Shown piece after piece: positions 9,544-17,399 of a stretch of DNA of 64,000 nucleotides (positions within the stretch are counted from its first letter, which is position 1; the number at the start of each line of letters is the position of its first letter). The position numbers and the translations under genes were made by a program. Below the pieces are notes generated by a model. The model saw only the letters and a program-made list of their open reading frames with translations. It did not search any database and was not told the DNA's origin. The stretch spans positions 10,415 to 74,414 of the forward strand of contig NZ_LMHS01000002.1 in the NCBI RefSeq assembly GCF_001428485.1, in the 5' to 3' direction. Source of the stretch: Microbacterium sp. Root180. Its GTDB lineage: Bacteria; Actinomycetota; Actinomycetes; Actinomycetales; Microbacteriaceae.

Positions 9544-9617
<74 letters not shown>

Positions 9618-9623
9618 CAGAGA

Positions 9624-9658
9624 AAGTCCCGGGAACCTCAGGGTTCCCGGGACTTCTT
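9624..9658 (+). terminator. Intrinsic terminator of tRNA-Pro
   Basis: A 14-bp perfect stem AAGTCCCGGGAACC (9624-9637) pairs with GGTTCCCGGGACTT (9642-9655) around the loop TCAG, followed by a short T-rich run TTCTTCG. Confidence 0.85.
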
Positions 9659-9696
9659 CGTTGGTGAGATGCGACCGCGTGGTGGGGAGTCAGTTC

Positions 9697-10368
9697 ATGG
9701 GCAGTGTCATCGGAGATATCCTCACGCCCGCACTCGGTGTCGCGATCAGCCCGATCCCGATCATCGCCGCCATCCTGATGCTCCTGTCGCCCAGGGCGCG
9801 CGTGACGGGCACGGGGTTTCTGCTCGGCTGGGTACTCGGCATCGTCGTCGCCGTGACAGCTTTCACGTTGCTGTCATCGATTCTCCCGACGGACGATGCG
9901 GACGCCTCGCAGCCGATCACGGGCGTCATCCAGCTCGTGTTGGGCGCGTTGCTCCTTCTGCTCGCGGCACGGCAGTGGCGGGGCCGGCCGCGGGCGGGGG
10001 CGGAACCGGCAATGCCGAAGTGGATGCAGGCGATCGACTCGATCACGTTCCCGAAGGCTCTGGGGCTCGGGTTCCTGTTGTCGGCCGTCAATCCCAAGAA
10101 CTTGCTGTTGTCGGCCAGCGCGGGCGTCACGATCGGGGCCTCGGGTCTCGCCGGCGGTGCGGTCGTGGTCGCGATCGCCGTCTTCACGGTGATCGCGGCA
10201 TCCACTGTTCTTGTCCCTGTGGTCGGCTACCTGTTCGCAGCCGACAGGCTCCGTGGCCCGCTCGATGGACTGCGCGGCTGGCTTGAGAAGGAGAACGCGG
10301 TGATCATGGCGGTGCTGCTGCTTGTGATCGGCGTCGCGCTGATCGGCAAGGGAGTCGGCAGCTTCTAG
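9697..10368 (+). CDS. GAP (Sap/LysE-like) family membrane protein
   Basis: Six-helix membrane protein of 223 residues. The start MGSVIGDILTPALGVAISPIP (helix 1, with the characteristic SPIPI) and the later NPKNLLLSASAGVTIG loop match the GAP family, named after mycobacterial Sap proteins that help move glycolipids; the fold is LysE-like. Hydrophobic segments lie at about 8-30, 38-62, 72-90, 125-150, 155-180 and 200-220. ATG 9697 is chosen because GGGGAG ends 8 nt upstream; longer frames would run into the tRNA. Cargo unknown. Confidence 0.8.
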   Translation: MGSVIGDILTPALGVAISPIPIIAAILMLLSPRARVTGTGFLLGWVLGIVVAVTAFTLLSSILPTDDADASQPITGVIQLVLGALLLLLAARQWRGRPRAGAEPAMPKWMQAIDSITFPKALGLGFLLSAVNPKNLLLSASAGVTIGASGLAGGAVVVAIAVFTVIAASTVLVPVVGYLFAADRLRGPLDGLRGWLEKENAVIMAVLLLVIGVALIGKGVGSF

Positions 10369-10384
10369 CGCGGAATCGGAGAGA

Positions 10385-10780
10385 TCAGACGTTCACGGTG
10401 AAGCCGAGGTCGACGTCGCTAGCGGCGTGCCCGCCACCGACGCCCCAGTTTTCGAGAGTGATCTCGTGAAGGATGGTCGACACATGATCTCGGGGGATGC
10501 CCAGCGGCTCCAAACCCTCGACGATCGCTCGATAGAGTCGCCGCTTGGCGGTCAGGCTTCGACCAGCGAAGCAGTCGATCGAGATGATCGTCCGGTACTC
10601 CGGATGTGCGAGGTCTGGCGCGCACATGAATCGCCGTGGTTCATGGACGACCAGACGCACGTTGCGGTCCTCGGCCGGGATCTCGAACGCGCGAACGAGC
10701 GCTGCGTGGACGGCGTTCATGATGGCAAGCTCTTGGTCGGCTGCGTACTTACGGCGGACTTCGATGATGACGGCGGGCAT
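10385..10780 (-). CDS. Tautomerase family protein
   Basis: A 131-residue protein of the 4-oxalocrotonate tautomerase superfamily. After removal of Met the chain begins with Pro (M-PAVIIEVRRKY), the catalytic general base of the family, and the beta-alpha-beta unit repeats (FTAKR-type helix at LTAKRRLYRAIVEGL). The length fits the two-unit cis-CaaD/MSAD-like branch rather than the 62-residue 4-OT. GATAAT ends 6 nt before ATG on this strand, suggesting a leaderless mRNA. Substrate unknown; no catabolic genes are adjacent. Confidence 0.82.
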   Translation of the reverse strand: MPAVIIEVRRKYAADQELAIMNAVHAALVRAFEIPAEDRNVRLVVHEPRRFMCAPDLAHPEYRTIISIDCFAGRSLTAKRRLYRAIVEGLEPLGIPRDHVSTILHEITLENWGVGGGHAASDVDLGFTVNV

Positions 10781-10940
10781 CGCACCATTATCTCGACGCG
10801 TTCGGCCACGTGACGGGTGGACCCGGACTCATCGGCTCATTGTGGGGGGCGCTCAAGAATCTGCCTCCCGCGCCACCTCTACGCAACGTCCACTTCAACG
10901 CGCGCAAGCGGACCCCGCTGCGTACGCGCTGACTATTCGC

Positions 10941-11528
10941 CTACACCCGGACAATTTCCCCGAGCGGTCCCCAAATCGACCTGCCGTCAATGGGCAGCTT
11001 TCGAGAATCTGGCCAGCACCATCCGCGATGCGCTGAAGTGTGAGGACGGTTTGAGTCGTCGACGATGGTGACCGTCGCGGTAAACCACCACGTGGCACGG
11101 TCAAGCGGTGTCACCGCGACCGGCCCGTCCGACCGCGACCTGCTGGGTTCGCGCTCTTCCAGGTTTACCCGAATCACAGCAGACCGCACCGTCGCCGGCG
11201 CCAACCCAATCCGTTCGCAGTGACGCGCGATGTGGTCGCGCGCCCGCACACCAACGACCGATTCGATCTCGTCAGATGACGCGTCGAGCAGATCGATCGT
11301 GATCGAGCGGCGGCCAGCTGTCAGCATGCGATGGCAGAGCACGCCGGGGAGCCATGCGCCTTGGTAGTCGCTGTTCCGGCTGCAGAACATCGCTGCGAGG
11401 GCGTCCGCCACGCCCCGCAATTCGCGTCGCCGTACCATCTGTCCTCCGTTGGCCCCGCCGAAGGCAAGGGTTCGACGATACTCCTCGATGATCCTTGACG
11501 CGATAAGCCGATGCCCGGTGCCGACCAT
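10941..11528 (-). CDS. Hypothetical protein in accessory patch
   Basis: I do not recognise this 195-residue protein. It starts MVGTGHRLIASRIIEEYRR and contains a Cys/His-bearing core (AAMFCSRNSDYQGAWLPGV, then LCHRM) and a segment ARDHIARHCERIGLAPATV that could be helix-turn-helix-like. Base and codon use look less GC-biased than neighbouring core genes. The reading frame extends upstream to 11789, but those residues look like antisense shadow of the next gene, so I start at ATG 11526-11528. The last 40 residues are low-complexity in character, and the 3' end may be altered. It lies in a patch with a resolvase remnant, so recent acquisition is likely. Confidence 0.5.
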   Translation of the reverse strand: MVGTGHRLIASRIIEEYRRTLAFGGANGGQMVRRRELRGVADALAAMFCSRNSDYQGAWLPGVLCHRMLTAGRRSITIDLLDASSDEIESVVGVRARDHIARHCERIGLAPATVRSAVIRVNLEEREPSRSRSDGPVAVTPLDRATWWFTATVTIVDDSNRPHTSAHRGWCWPDSRKLPIDGRSIWGPLGEIVRV

Positions 11529-11537
11529 AATGCGGGC

Positions 11538-11624
11538 ATGCTGAAGTGGAACTCGAGGGACGACCCCTACCGATGGTTCGGCGAATACCTCGGCGTCAAG
11601 GCGTCGCTGGCTCCAGCTCGCTAA
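11538..11624 (+). pseudogene. Possible truncated start of a divergent gene
   Basis: A 28-codon frame beginning MLKWNSRDDPYRWFGEYLGV opens 10 bases from the divergent ATG at 11528 and stops after running into the 3' end of the gene at 11596. The first 22 residues have a natural, tryptophan-rich protein character, whereas the last few are antisense to the neighbour. It may be the front of a gene cut off by rearrangement near 11596. Evidence is thin. Confidence 0.2.
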
Positions 11625-12492
11625 GCTTGTCGGCCTGGAGTTCCGCGAAGGCCGCGACGTCTTGTTCGAGGATGCGACCGTCCGTGAGGACGCGCACCTG
11701 AACAACGAGATTGCCGCGCTGCAGGTCCCAGACGTACGACCGCCACCGCGCGCCAGGGGTCCCCTCACGCACCCAACCGACTGCAGCAACCTCGTCCGGA
11801 ACGTCGATGGCCGCTTGCGCCGTGATCTGGATCAAACTCGTATCAAGCCCGCCCGCTGCCGGCACGTCTAGGTCTTGCCATGGGCAGGCCGCTACCCGAT
11901 CGTGAAGATCACGCATGAACCTGCTCGCCTCTTCAGTGGTCGCGAAGACGCGGGCCGCGATATCCATCATCTCGTCGCCCGCCTGCCACGTCTGCACCCA
12001 ACTGATTGGATCCTCGGAGGTGGCGTGAGCGCCGTCGGCGAAGTACGGCGCATTGCCTGGGAGGAACGCACACTCTTCGTCACCACCAACTTCCTGCCAC
12101 TGCTCGCCGACCTTGGGCGCAACGGCGGCCACGGTGCCCGGCTCGAACTCGCCGACGCCGTAGCGCTCATCGCCGATGGACAACTGGGACGCGTCTTGCG
12201 CCGATACCGCCATCGAGTCCGCGGCGTCCAGCCCGAAGCAGCGTTCGGGGCAGGCGAGTGGCGTCATCGCGTCCGGGTGCTGCGGCGGACCAGTGAGGAA
12301 CGCCTGGTCGGGAGCGGTCTCGCTGAGGCTGTGCCCGACATAGGCGAGAAAGCCCACGACCGCGACGACCGGAACGGCGAGGACCGTCAACGAGCCGAAC
12401 ACGATCAGCGTCCATGCCCACCACCGCAAGCCGCGCTTTCTCGCCGGTCCCCCGGTAGCAATGGTTCCGCTCACTCGAACATCTTCGTTCAA
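11596..12492 (-). CDS. Hypothetical membrane-anchored protein
   Basis: Function not recognised. The chain of up to 298 residues has a short basic cytoplasmic start (PARKRGLRWW), one transmembrane segment at about residues 22-52, and a large exported domain. That domain has four cysteines that could form disulfides (LACPERCFG, DEECAF, VAACPWQ), and a pattern (VAACPWQDLDV, then VVQVRV) reminiscent of extracellular sensor domains of the PknH_C kind; this resemblance is only by eye. The longest frame uses TTG at 12490-12492; GTG at 12474 is a plausible alternative. It sits in the accessory patch and ends 68 bases from the start of the gene at 10941. Confidence 0.55.
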   Translation of the reverse strand: MNEDVRVSGTIATGGPARKRGLRWWAWTLIVFGSLTVLAVPVVAVVGFLAYVGHSLSETAPDQAFLTGPPQHPDAMTPLACPERCFGLDAADSMAVSAQDASQLSIGDERYGVGEFEPGTVAAVAPKVGEQWQEVGGDEECAFLPGNAPYFADGAHATSEDPISWVQTWQAGDEMMDIAARVFATTEEASRFMRDLHDRVAACPWQDLDVPAAGGLDTSLIQITAQAAIDVPDEVAAVGWVREGTPGARWRSYVWDLQRGNLVVQVRVLTDGRILEQDVAAFAELQADKLSELEPATP

Positions 12493-12636
12493 CGCTGAAA
12501 CAATCGCGCAACCAACACGAACGCGGCAGAGGATACCGTTGCGGGCGTCGTCGACACGTTGCCCGGATGGCGCTGGTCACGTGCGGGCGAAGCGCGCGAT
12601 GAGTTTCGCCCCAGGGATGGCCCATAGAAACGACGA

Positions 12637-12672
12637 AGCCCCCGCGCGACAAGGTCGTGCGGGGGCTCGTTT
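12637..12672 (+). terminator. Hairpin with T tail
   Basis: AGCCCCCGCGCGAC (12637-12650) pairs with GTCGTGCGGGGGCT (12654-12667; one mismatch) around a short loop, then TCGTTTAG. It can act on the plus strand. No plus-strand gene ends nearby, so it may be the relic terminator of a lost gene. Confidence 0.6.
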
Positions 12673-12897
12673 AGGTATCTCAGCTATCGCGGCTCATAGT
12701 CTGTGTCCTTCCCTCGGGATAGCGAATCTAGCCAGCCCAGCGGGCTTTGGCAATGGCTGTCGCTACGCCGCCAAGCTGAGCAGGTTGTCGGGAGTGTGGG
12801 TGGGAAGGGCAAACGAGTCGAGCACGAGGTTGCCCACCGCGATCCATCCCGGATGCGCTTTCGCCCGGACGGTGGGACCGCCGGCGGCACGAACGGA

Positions 12898-13085
12898 ATA
12901 CAGATTGGCTATGCCAGGGTCTCCGCGGCGGATCAAGATCTCACCTCGCAGCGAGACACCCGACTGCGACGGGGAGTCCTCGATTCGAACGTCTATGTCG
13001 ATCACGGACTGACCGCACGAGCCGGGCCAGGCCCGGACTGCGCGAAACGATCGCCGCCGTCCGCTACGAAAGGCCGGCCCCTTCG
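12898..13085 (+). pseudogene. Remnant of a serine recombinase (resolvase/invertase)
   Basis: The frame from 12898 reads QIGYARVSAADQDLTSQRD, the N-terminal catalytic motif of serine recombinases, where the Ser in YARVS is the nucleophile, followed by NVYVDHGLT. The gene is broken in three ways. The expected ATG is ATA at 12898-12900. One base appears missing near 13013, after which the continuation RARPGLRETIAAVR is found in another frame. Everything after about residue 60 is gone. Intact relatives are about 190 residues. It marks a former mobile element. The remaining intergenic bases from 12493 to 13171 hold only the hairpin at 12637 and nothing else I can identify. Confidence 0.75.
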
Positions 13086-13171
13086 CATTCCCCGGGCGAT
13101 TGCGCGTCGCAGCCCCGTGGCATGCTGGATCGTGTCGCCCTCCAGGGGCGCGGCACGATGGAAGGATTCCC

Positions 13172-14164
13172 ATGCAGCACCGTCCCCTCGGCCGGACCGG
13201 CCGCTCCGTCTCGGCGATCGGTCTCGGCACCTGGCAGCTCGGCGCCGACTGGGGCGCGGTCAGCGAGGACGACGCGACGGCGGTGCTCGCGGCATCCGCT
13301 GATCACGGCGTGACCCTGTTCGACACCGCGGACGTCTACGGCGACGGGCGCAGCGAGTCGATCATCGGACGCTTCCTCGCGGGACGTGCCGACCACGGGA
13401 TCACCGTGGCGACCAAGATGGGCCGGCGCCTCGCGCAGGAGCCCGAGAACTACACGCCCGAGAATTTCCGTGGGTGGACCGATCGCTCGCGCGCCAACCT
13501 CGGCGTCGACACGCTCGACCTCGTGCAGCTGCACTGCCCGCCGTCCGCCGTTATCGACGACGGCGCGACGTACGACGCCCTCGACGCCCTGGTGACCGCC
13601 GGCACCATCGCCGCGTACGGGGTGTCGGTCGAGACGACCGCACAGGCTCTCGCCGCGATCGCCCGGCCGAACGTGACGAACGTCCAGATCATCTTCAACC
13701 CCTTCCGGCTCAAGCCGCTCGACGAGGTGCTCCCCGCCGCCCAGGAGGCAGGCGTCGCGCTCTTCGCGCGGGTGCCGCTGGCCTCCGGACTGCTCTCAGG
13801 GCGGTACACGGCCTCGACGACGTTCGCCGAGAACGACCACCGCACGTACAACAGGCACGGCGAGGCGTTCGATCGCGGCGAGACGTTCTCGGGCGTGGAC
13901 TTCCAGACGGGACTGGATGCCGCCGCCGACCTCGCCGGAGCGTTGCCGGAAGGCGTCTCGCTGCCCGCGGCGACGCTGGCATGGATCGCCGCGCAGCCGG
14001 GCGTGACGAGCGTCATCCCCGGCGCGCGCAACGTTCGCCAGGCGGACGCGAACGCCGACGCCGGCACACTGCTGGATGGCGGATTCGACGTCGCCGCGTT
14101 CGATCGCGTCGTGCGCGACGTCTACGACCGCCGACTGCGCGAGGCCATCCACCCGCTCTGGTGA
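13172..14164 (+). CDS. Aldo/keto reductase
   Basis: NAD(P)H-dependent oxidoreductase of the aldo/keto reductase superfamily, 330 residues, TIM barrel. The start RPLGRTGRSVSAIGLGTWQLG is the typical first strand. Catalytic residues are in place: Asp and Tyr in FDTADVYGDGRSE (about 50-62), Lys in VATKMGRR, His in LVQLHCPP. The cofactor end is SVIPGARNVRQADANADA. ATG 13172 follows GGAAGGA; longer in-frame starts lie in the resolvase-remnant region. Substrate unknown. It marks return to core-like sequence after the accessory patch. Confidence 0.88.
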   Translation: MQHRPLGRTGRSVSAIGLGTWQLGADWGAVSEDDATAVLAASADHGVTLFDTADVYGDGRSESIIGRFLAGRADHGITVATKMGRRLAQEPENYTPENFRGWTDRSRANLGVDTLDLVQLHCPPSAVIDDGATYDALDALVTAGTIAAYGVSVETTAQALAAIARPNVTNVQIIFNPFRLKPLDEVLPAAQEAGVALFARVPLASGLLSGRYTASTTFAENDHRTYNRHGEAFDRGETFSGVDFQTGLDAAADLAGALPEGVSLPAATLAWIAAQPGVTSVIPGARNVRQADANADAGTLLDGGFDVAAFDRVVRDVYDRRLREAIHPLW

Positions 14165-14212
14165 TCGAGCCGGTCCGGTGCTGATCGGTCGATGACTGCT
14201 CGCGCCGCGCGG

Positions 14213-14692
14213 TCAGATCTGTGAGAGCAGTTCGGGGAGGTTCGCGAGCCACTCTGGCTCGAGGTCCCAGCCGAGCAGGGTCGCGGCCGCGAGAAACGCC
14301 GCCAGCACGAGGACATTGGCGACGACCGTTCCCCAGAATGCGCGGCGGAAGGAGCGCTTGCGCGTCTTGTGGCGGAAGACCTGCTGGGCAACGACGGCGC
14401 CGGGCCATCCGCCGATCAGCCCGAGCGTCAGGAGGTTGTCCTCCGGCACGCGTCGCGTGCTGCGCCGGGCAGCACGCTTGTCGGACCCGTAGACGGCGAA
14501 CGTGAGGATGCTCACCGCCCCGTAGAGCGCAGGCAGCCACCACGGCAGGCCGAGGATCAGGTACGCCAGCGCGAAGGCGGCCGTGAAGGCGATGAGGACA
14601 CCCCAGCTGAGCGAAGCGGGCAGGGGTGCCGAGAGATCGCGCGGGCGCTCCGACGCAGCGGGAAGAGGGCGTCGGCCGGGCGCGAGAGACAT
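14213..14692 (-). CDS. DUF1294 membrane protein
   Basis: About 159 residues: a basic start, two hydrophobic helices (WGVLIAFTAAFALAYLI and WWLPALYGAVSILTFAVYG), the family motif GSDKRAARRSTRRVPE, then LLTLGLIGGWPGAVVAQQVF, HKTRKRSFRRAFW and a last helix. These blocks define DUF1294, in other bacteria sometimes fused to a cold-shock domain, which is missing here. Function unknown. TAGGAT ends 7 nt before the ATG on this strand, so the mRNA is probably leaderless. Confidence 0.85.
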   Translation of the reverse strand: MSLAPGRRPLPAASERPRDLSAPLPASLSWGVLIAFTAAFALAYLILGLPWWLPALYGAVSILTFAVYGSDKRAARRSTRRVPEDNLLTLGLIGGWPGAVVAQQVFRHKTRKRSFRRAFWGTVVANVLVLAAFLAAATLLGWDLEPEWLANLPELLSQI

Positions 14693-14737
14693 GCGCTCGA
14701 TCCTAGAGCCCTGCAGAGGGTCAACCGCTCTTGTGAA

Positions 14738-14780
14738 CGGATGCCGCGCCCCGGCGAGGTCTGCCGGGGCGCGGCATCCG
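14738..14780 (-). terminator. Terminator hairpin built from an inverted pair of GCGGCATCC
   Basis: CGGATGCCGCGCCCCGG (14738-14754) and CCGGGGCGCGGCATCCG (14764-14780) form a perfect 17-bp inverted repeat with a 9-nt loop, placed 10 bases after the stop of the beta-helix gene. No T tract follows on the minus strand, as is common in high-GC terminators. The outer nine bases of each arm are the nonamer that is over-represented across the window. Confidence 0.75.
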
Positions 14781-14790
14781 AATCCGGCGC

Positions 14791-16665
14791 TTACGGTGCG
14801 GGGTAGTCCGCCACGTACTGCGGGGTGCCCGTGTTGCTGTTGTCGGCCTGGCCGCCGACGCCGTTGACCACGTGCTGGATCGTGCCCGCGCTGAGGTTCA
14901 CCGTCATGATGTGGTGAAGCTGCACCCCGGGCTTCTGCGGCACGGAGAAGCCGTTCGCCGTGATGATCGACGGGTTGTTCTGGTTGAAGACGTAGACGCC
15001 CGCGCCGTCCAGGCGATGCGTCTTCACCTTCTTGTCGACCACGTAGCCCGGGTAGCCGAGCGTGCCGTCGGGCTGCGTCCAATCCGCCTGGGTCGGCGGA
15101 TCGTAGGGGAGTTCGTTCTGGTACAGGATGACGCGCCCGTTCTCGCCCTTCCAGAGCGTGTTGTACTTCTGGAAGTGCTCGACGAACAGCCCGGTGGCGG
15201 TGACGTTGTCGCCGTTGACGATGACTCCGTTCGTGCCCGTGTTGGTGGCCCACCGCTGGGTGTCGCCGTTCACGCCGCCCGTGAAGCCCTCGACGCCGTG
15301 ATCGGCTCGCCACACCCAGGTGTGGTCGATCAGCACGTTGTCGGCGTTCACCTCGAGTGCTGTCGTGGTCTTGCCGACGTGCGGGCCTCCGACGCGGAAG
15401 TACACGTCGCTCAGCGTGATCGGGTCCGCCGCGCCGAGCGGCTTGCCGCCCTTCGCCTTGCCGACCCGCAGAAGCACGGGCGACAGTTCGGTGCCGGCGT
15501 CGATCGTGACGCCGGCGACGACGATGCCTGCGGCATCCTTCACCTCCATCGGCACCGCGCCTCCCACGGCGGTGAGCGTCGCGTGGCCGATTCCGAGCAC
15601 GACCGTGCCCGCTCGCTTGACGTCGATCGTCTGCGCGATGTCGTACACGCCGGGCGTGAGGAGCAGGTGCTGGCCGCGAGCGAGGGCGTTGTTGATGTCC
15701 TTCACCGAATCGCCGGGCTTCGCAATGAAGAATTCGGTGATCGGGATGCTGCGCCCCGGCGTGAGACCGTCGGCCCAGCTCACCCCGCGAGAGTCGTGCT
15801 GGACGGCCGGCACCCGCACGTTGTAGCGGCCGGCGTCGTCGATGTACAGGAACGGCTTCTCGCGGCTGAGAGGCGTCTCGTCGATCGTCGTGTAGGGCTC
15901 GGTCGGGAAGTTGGCGTCGCTCGGAGCGCCGACGACGCCCGAGAAGACCTGGTTCCACACGCCGTTGGACCAGCCGGCCACCTCGGTGTTGCGGGTCAGC
16001 CATTGCTGCTGGGATCCGCTCACGACGAAGGGCAGGCGCGAGTCGGCGATGAAGCCGCCGCTGGCGAACTGCGGCCCCGCGGTGCAGTAGTCCATGAGGG
16101 AGAGGTTCGCTCCCGAGATGTCGAGGCGGCGCATCGAGACGGCCTGCGACACCGCCCAGAAGTTGGCGCTCCCGCGGCATCCGTCGTCTCCGAGGCTGTT
16201 GACCTGGATCGAGAGGTTCGAGATCGTGCGCCAGAAGTTGACCAGCGCGATGCAGTTGTCCGCGGTGAGGCAGCGGTTGTACACCTCGACCGAGCCGTTG
16301 ATGCCGACATCCGTGGGGGATGCGCCGAGACCCGCGACCTCGGTGTAGTAGCCGACATCGAACTGCAGGGGGTTGTCGGCTGTTCCGTACTGGCCCGGCT
16401 GGAAGAGCACGGCTCTGCGCACGCCGCTCATCTCGGCGTCGCGCTGCTGGTCGGCGAGCGCGTCGAGCTCGGCTTCGATCTCGTCGACGGGGGTGTCGGG
16501 GGAGTAGACGGTGACGTTGGGTCCGAAGTCGGGGTTGAACGGATCGACGGCCCGGGGTGGGGCGGCGCTGGCGGGGCTCGCCGCCAATGCTCCGGCGATG
16601 AGTGCTGCGCCGGTGACGACGGCGGCGATCCGTGTCCTCCGGCTGCGGGGGATGGGGGTGGTCAT
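14791..16665 (-). CDS. Secreted right-handed beta-helix protein (carbohydrate-active type)
   Basis: A 624-residue exported protein. The signal peptide has basic residues (PRSRRTR), a hydrophobic core (VVTGAALIAGALA) and a probable ASA|APP cleavage near residue 35. The body is made of short strands with Asn/Gly turns typical of parallel beta-helices (GIVVAGVTIDAG, NADNVLIDHTWVW, GVIVNGDNVTATG). Homologues are widespread in actinobacteria and are often auto-labelled adenylyl cyclase, but I see no cyclase catalytic motif; the fold fits polysaccharide-binding or glycan-cleaving enzymes. A LacI-type operator-like sequence lies upstream. Activity is not established. Confidence 0.72.
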   Translation of the reverse strand: MTTPIPRSRRTRIAAVVTGAALIAGALAASPASAAPPRAVDPFNPDFGPNVTVYSPDTPVDEIEAELDALADQQRDAEMSGVRRAVLFQPGQYGTADNPLQFDVGYYTEVAGLGASPTDVGINGSVEVYNRCLTADNCIALVNFWRTISNLSIQVNSLGDDGCRGSANFWAVSQAVSMRRLDISGANLSLMDYCTAGPQFASGGFIADSRLPFVVSGSQQQWLTRNTEVAGWSNGVWNQVFSGVVGAPSDANFPTEPYTTIDETPLSREKPFLYIDDAGRYNVRVPAVQHDSRGVSWADGLTPGRSIPITEFFIAKPGDSVKDINNALARGQHLLLTPGVYDIAQTIDVKRAGTVVLGIGHATLTAVGGAVPMEVKDAAGIVVAGVTIDAGTELSPVLLRVGKAKGGKPLGAADPITLSDVYFRVGGPHVGKTTTALEVNADNVLIDHTWVWRADHGVEGFTGGVNGDTQRWATNTGTNGVIVNGDNVTATGLFVEHFQKYNTLWKGENGRVILYQNELPYDPPTQADWTQPDGTLGYPGYVVDKKVKTHRLDGAGVYVFNQNNPSIITANGFSVPQKPGVQLHHIMTVNLSAGTIQHVVNGVGGQADNSNTGTPQYVADYPAP

Positions 16666-16736
16666 GCGAGTAGTCCTCTCTTCGTCGAGGGATTCGCGCG
16701 GCAGGTATGCCGCCTACTTACAGGACAGTAACCAAA

Positions 16737-16752
16737 TTGGGAGCGGTTGCAA
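16737..16752 (-). promoter_or_regulatory. Possible LacI-family operator before the beta-helix gene
   Basis: On the minus strand the 16 bases read TTGCAACCGCTCCCAA, with a central CG flanked by half-sites like those of LacI-family regulators (TTGCAA-N-CG and CG-N-TCCCAA, as in CebR-type sites). It lies about 70 bases upstream of the start codon, in promoter position. The two halves are not perfectly symmetrical, so this is tentative. Confidence 0.35.
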
Positions 16753-16821
16753 GACCTTGCGGCCACCTGAGTCGCTCCATGACGAAACCCTCATCCGCGG
16801 CCCGCGACGCAGATGAGGGTG

Positions 16822-16874
16822 GCGAAAGAAAAGTGAAGGGCACCGTACCCCTGGCTTGGTACGGCGCCCTTCAC
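16822..16874 (-). terminator. Intrinsic terminator of the DUF7144 gene
   Basis: GTGAAGGGCACCGTACC (16833-16849) pairs with the segment ending CGCCCTTCAC (16874) through a long stem with one interruption. On the minus strand it is followed by TTTTCTTT, a proper U-tract, 20 bases after the stop at 16893. Confidence 0.85.
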
Positions 16875-16892
16875 GTTACGGGACGGCGGGAG

Positions 16893-17294
16893 TCAGCTCT
16901 TGAGCTCCTTGCCGTGGACCGTCAGCGCGTAGATGACGACGACGTCGAGTGCGAGGACGGCGAGGGACCACCAGGGCTGCACACCGAGGAGGGCGAGCTG
17001 GCTGATGGCGTTGATGGCGACCAGGATGATCGCGATCACCCGGGCCCAGGTTGCGCCGCGCAGGACGAAGATGCCCACGAGCACCAGCGCCAGGCCGATG
17101 ATCAGGTGCCACCAGCCCCATCCGGCGACATTGAAGAGGAGGAGGTAGGCGTCACCGGCGGCGATGAACTTCTCGGCCGGGGCGAGGATCGCGGTGAGGC
17201 CGAGCAGTGCGTCGAAGGCACCGGCGATGATCAGGACGATTCCGGCGAAGACGCCCCATCCGGCCCAGCCGGTGCGCTCCTGCGTGTCCGACAT
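16893..17294 (-). CDS. Small four-helix membrane protein (DUF7144-like)
   Basis: A 133-residue membrane protein with four hydrophobic segments (about 12-35, 58-78, 82-102, 106-128). The pattern W..F.G..L...G.F....G, aromatic pairs such as GWGWWHLIIGLALVLVGI, and WWSLAVLALDVVVIYALTVHG match a small actinobacterial membrane family I know as DUF7144. Function unknown. It has its own terminator and is separated from the next gene by about 105 bases. Confidence 0.7.
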   Translation of the reverse strand: MSDTQERTGWAGWGVFAGIVLIIAGAFDALLGLTAILAPAEKFIAAGDAYLLLFNVAGWGWWHLIIGLALVLVGIFVLRGATWARVIAIILVAINAISQLALLGVQPWWSLAVLALDVVVIYALTVHGKELKS

Positions 17295-17399
17295 GTGTTT
17301 CCCTTTCCCGAGTCGGGTCGCGGCGAGGGGGTGCGACCCGTGGCGTGTCCATCGTTCTGCGGTTGGCGTGCACTTGCGTCACCCAGTTGGGGTGAAAGG

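Noticed and set aside
14791-16665. Adenylyl cyclase function for the beta-helix protein
   Set aside because: No cyclase catalytic motif is present; the protein is exported and built of beta-helix repeats.
14872-16731. A plus-strand open frame of 619 codons opposite the secreted beta-helix gene
   Set aside because: Val/Asp/Arg-rich antisense shadow; the minus strand has a signal peptide and a coherent fold.
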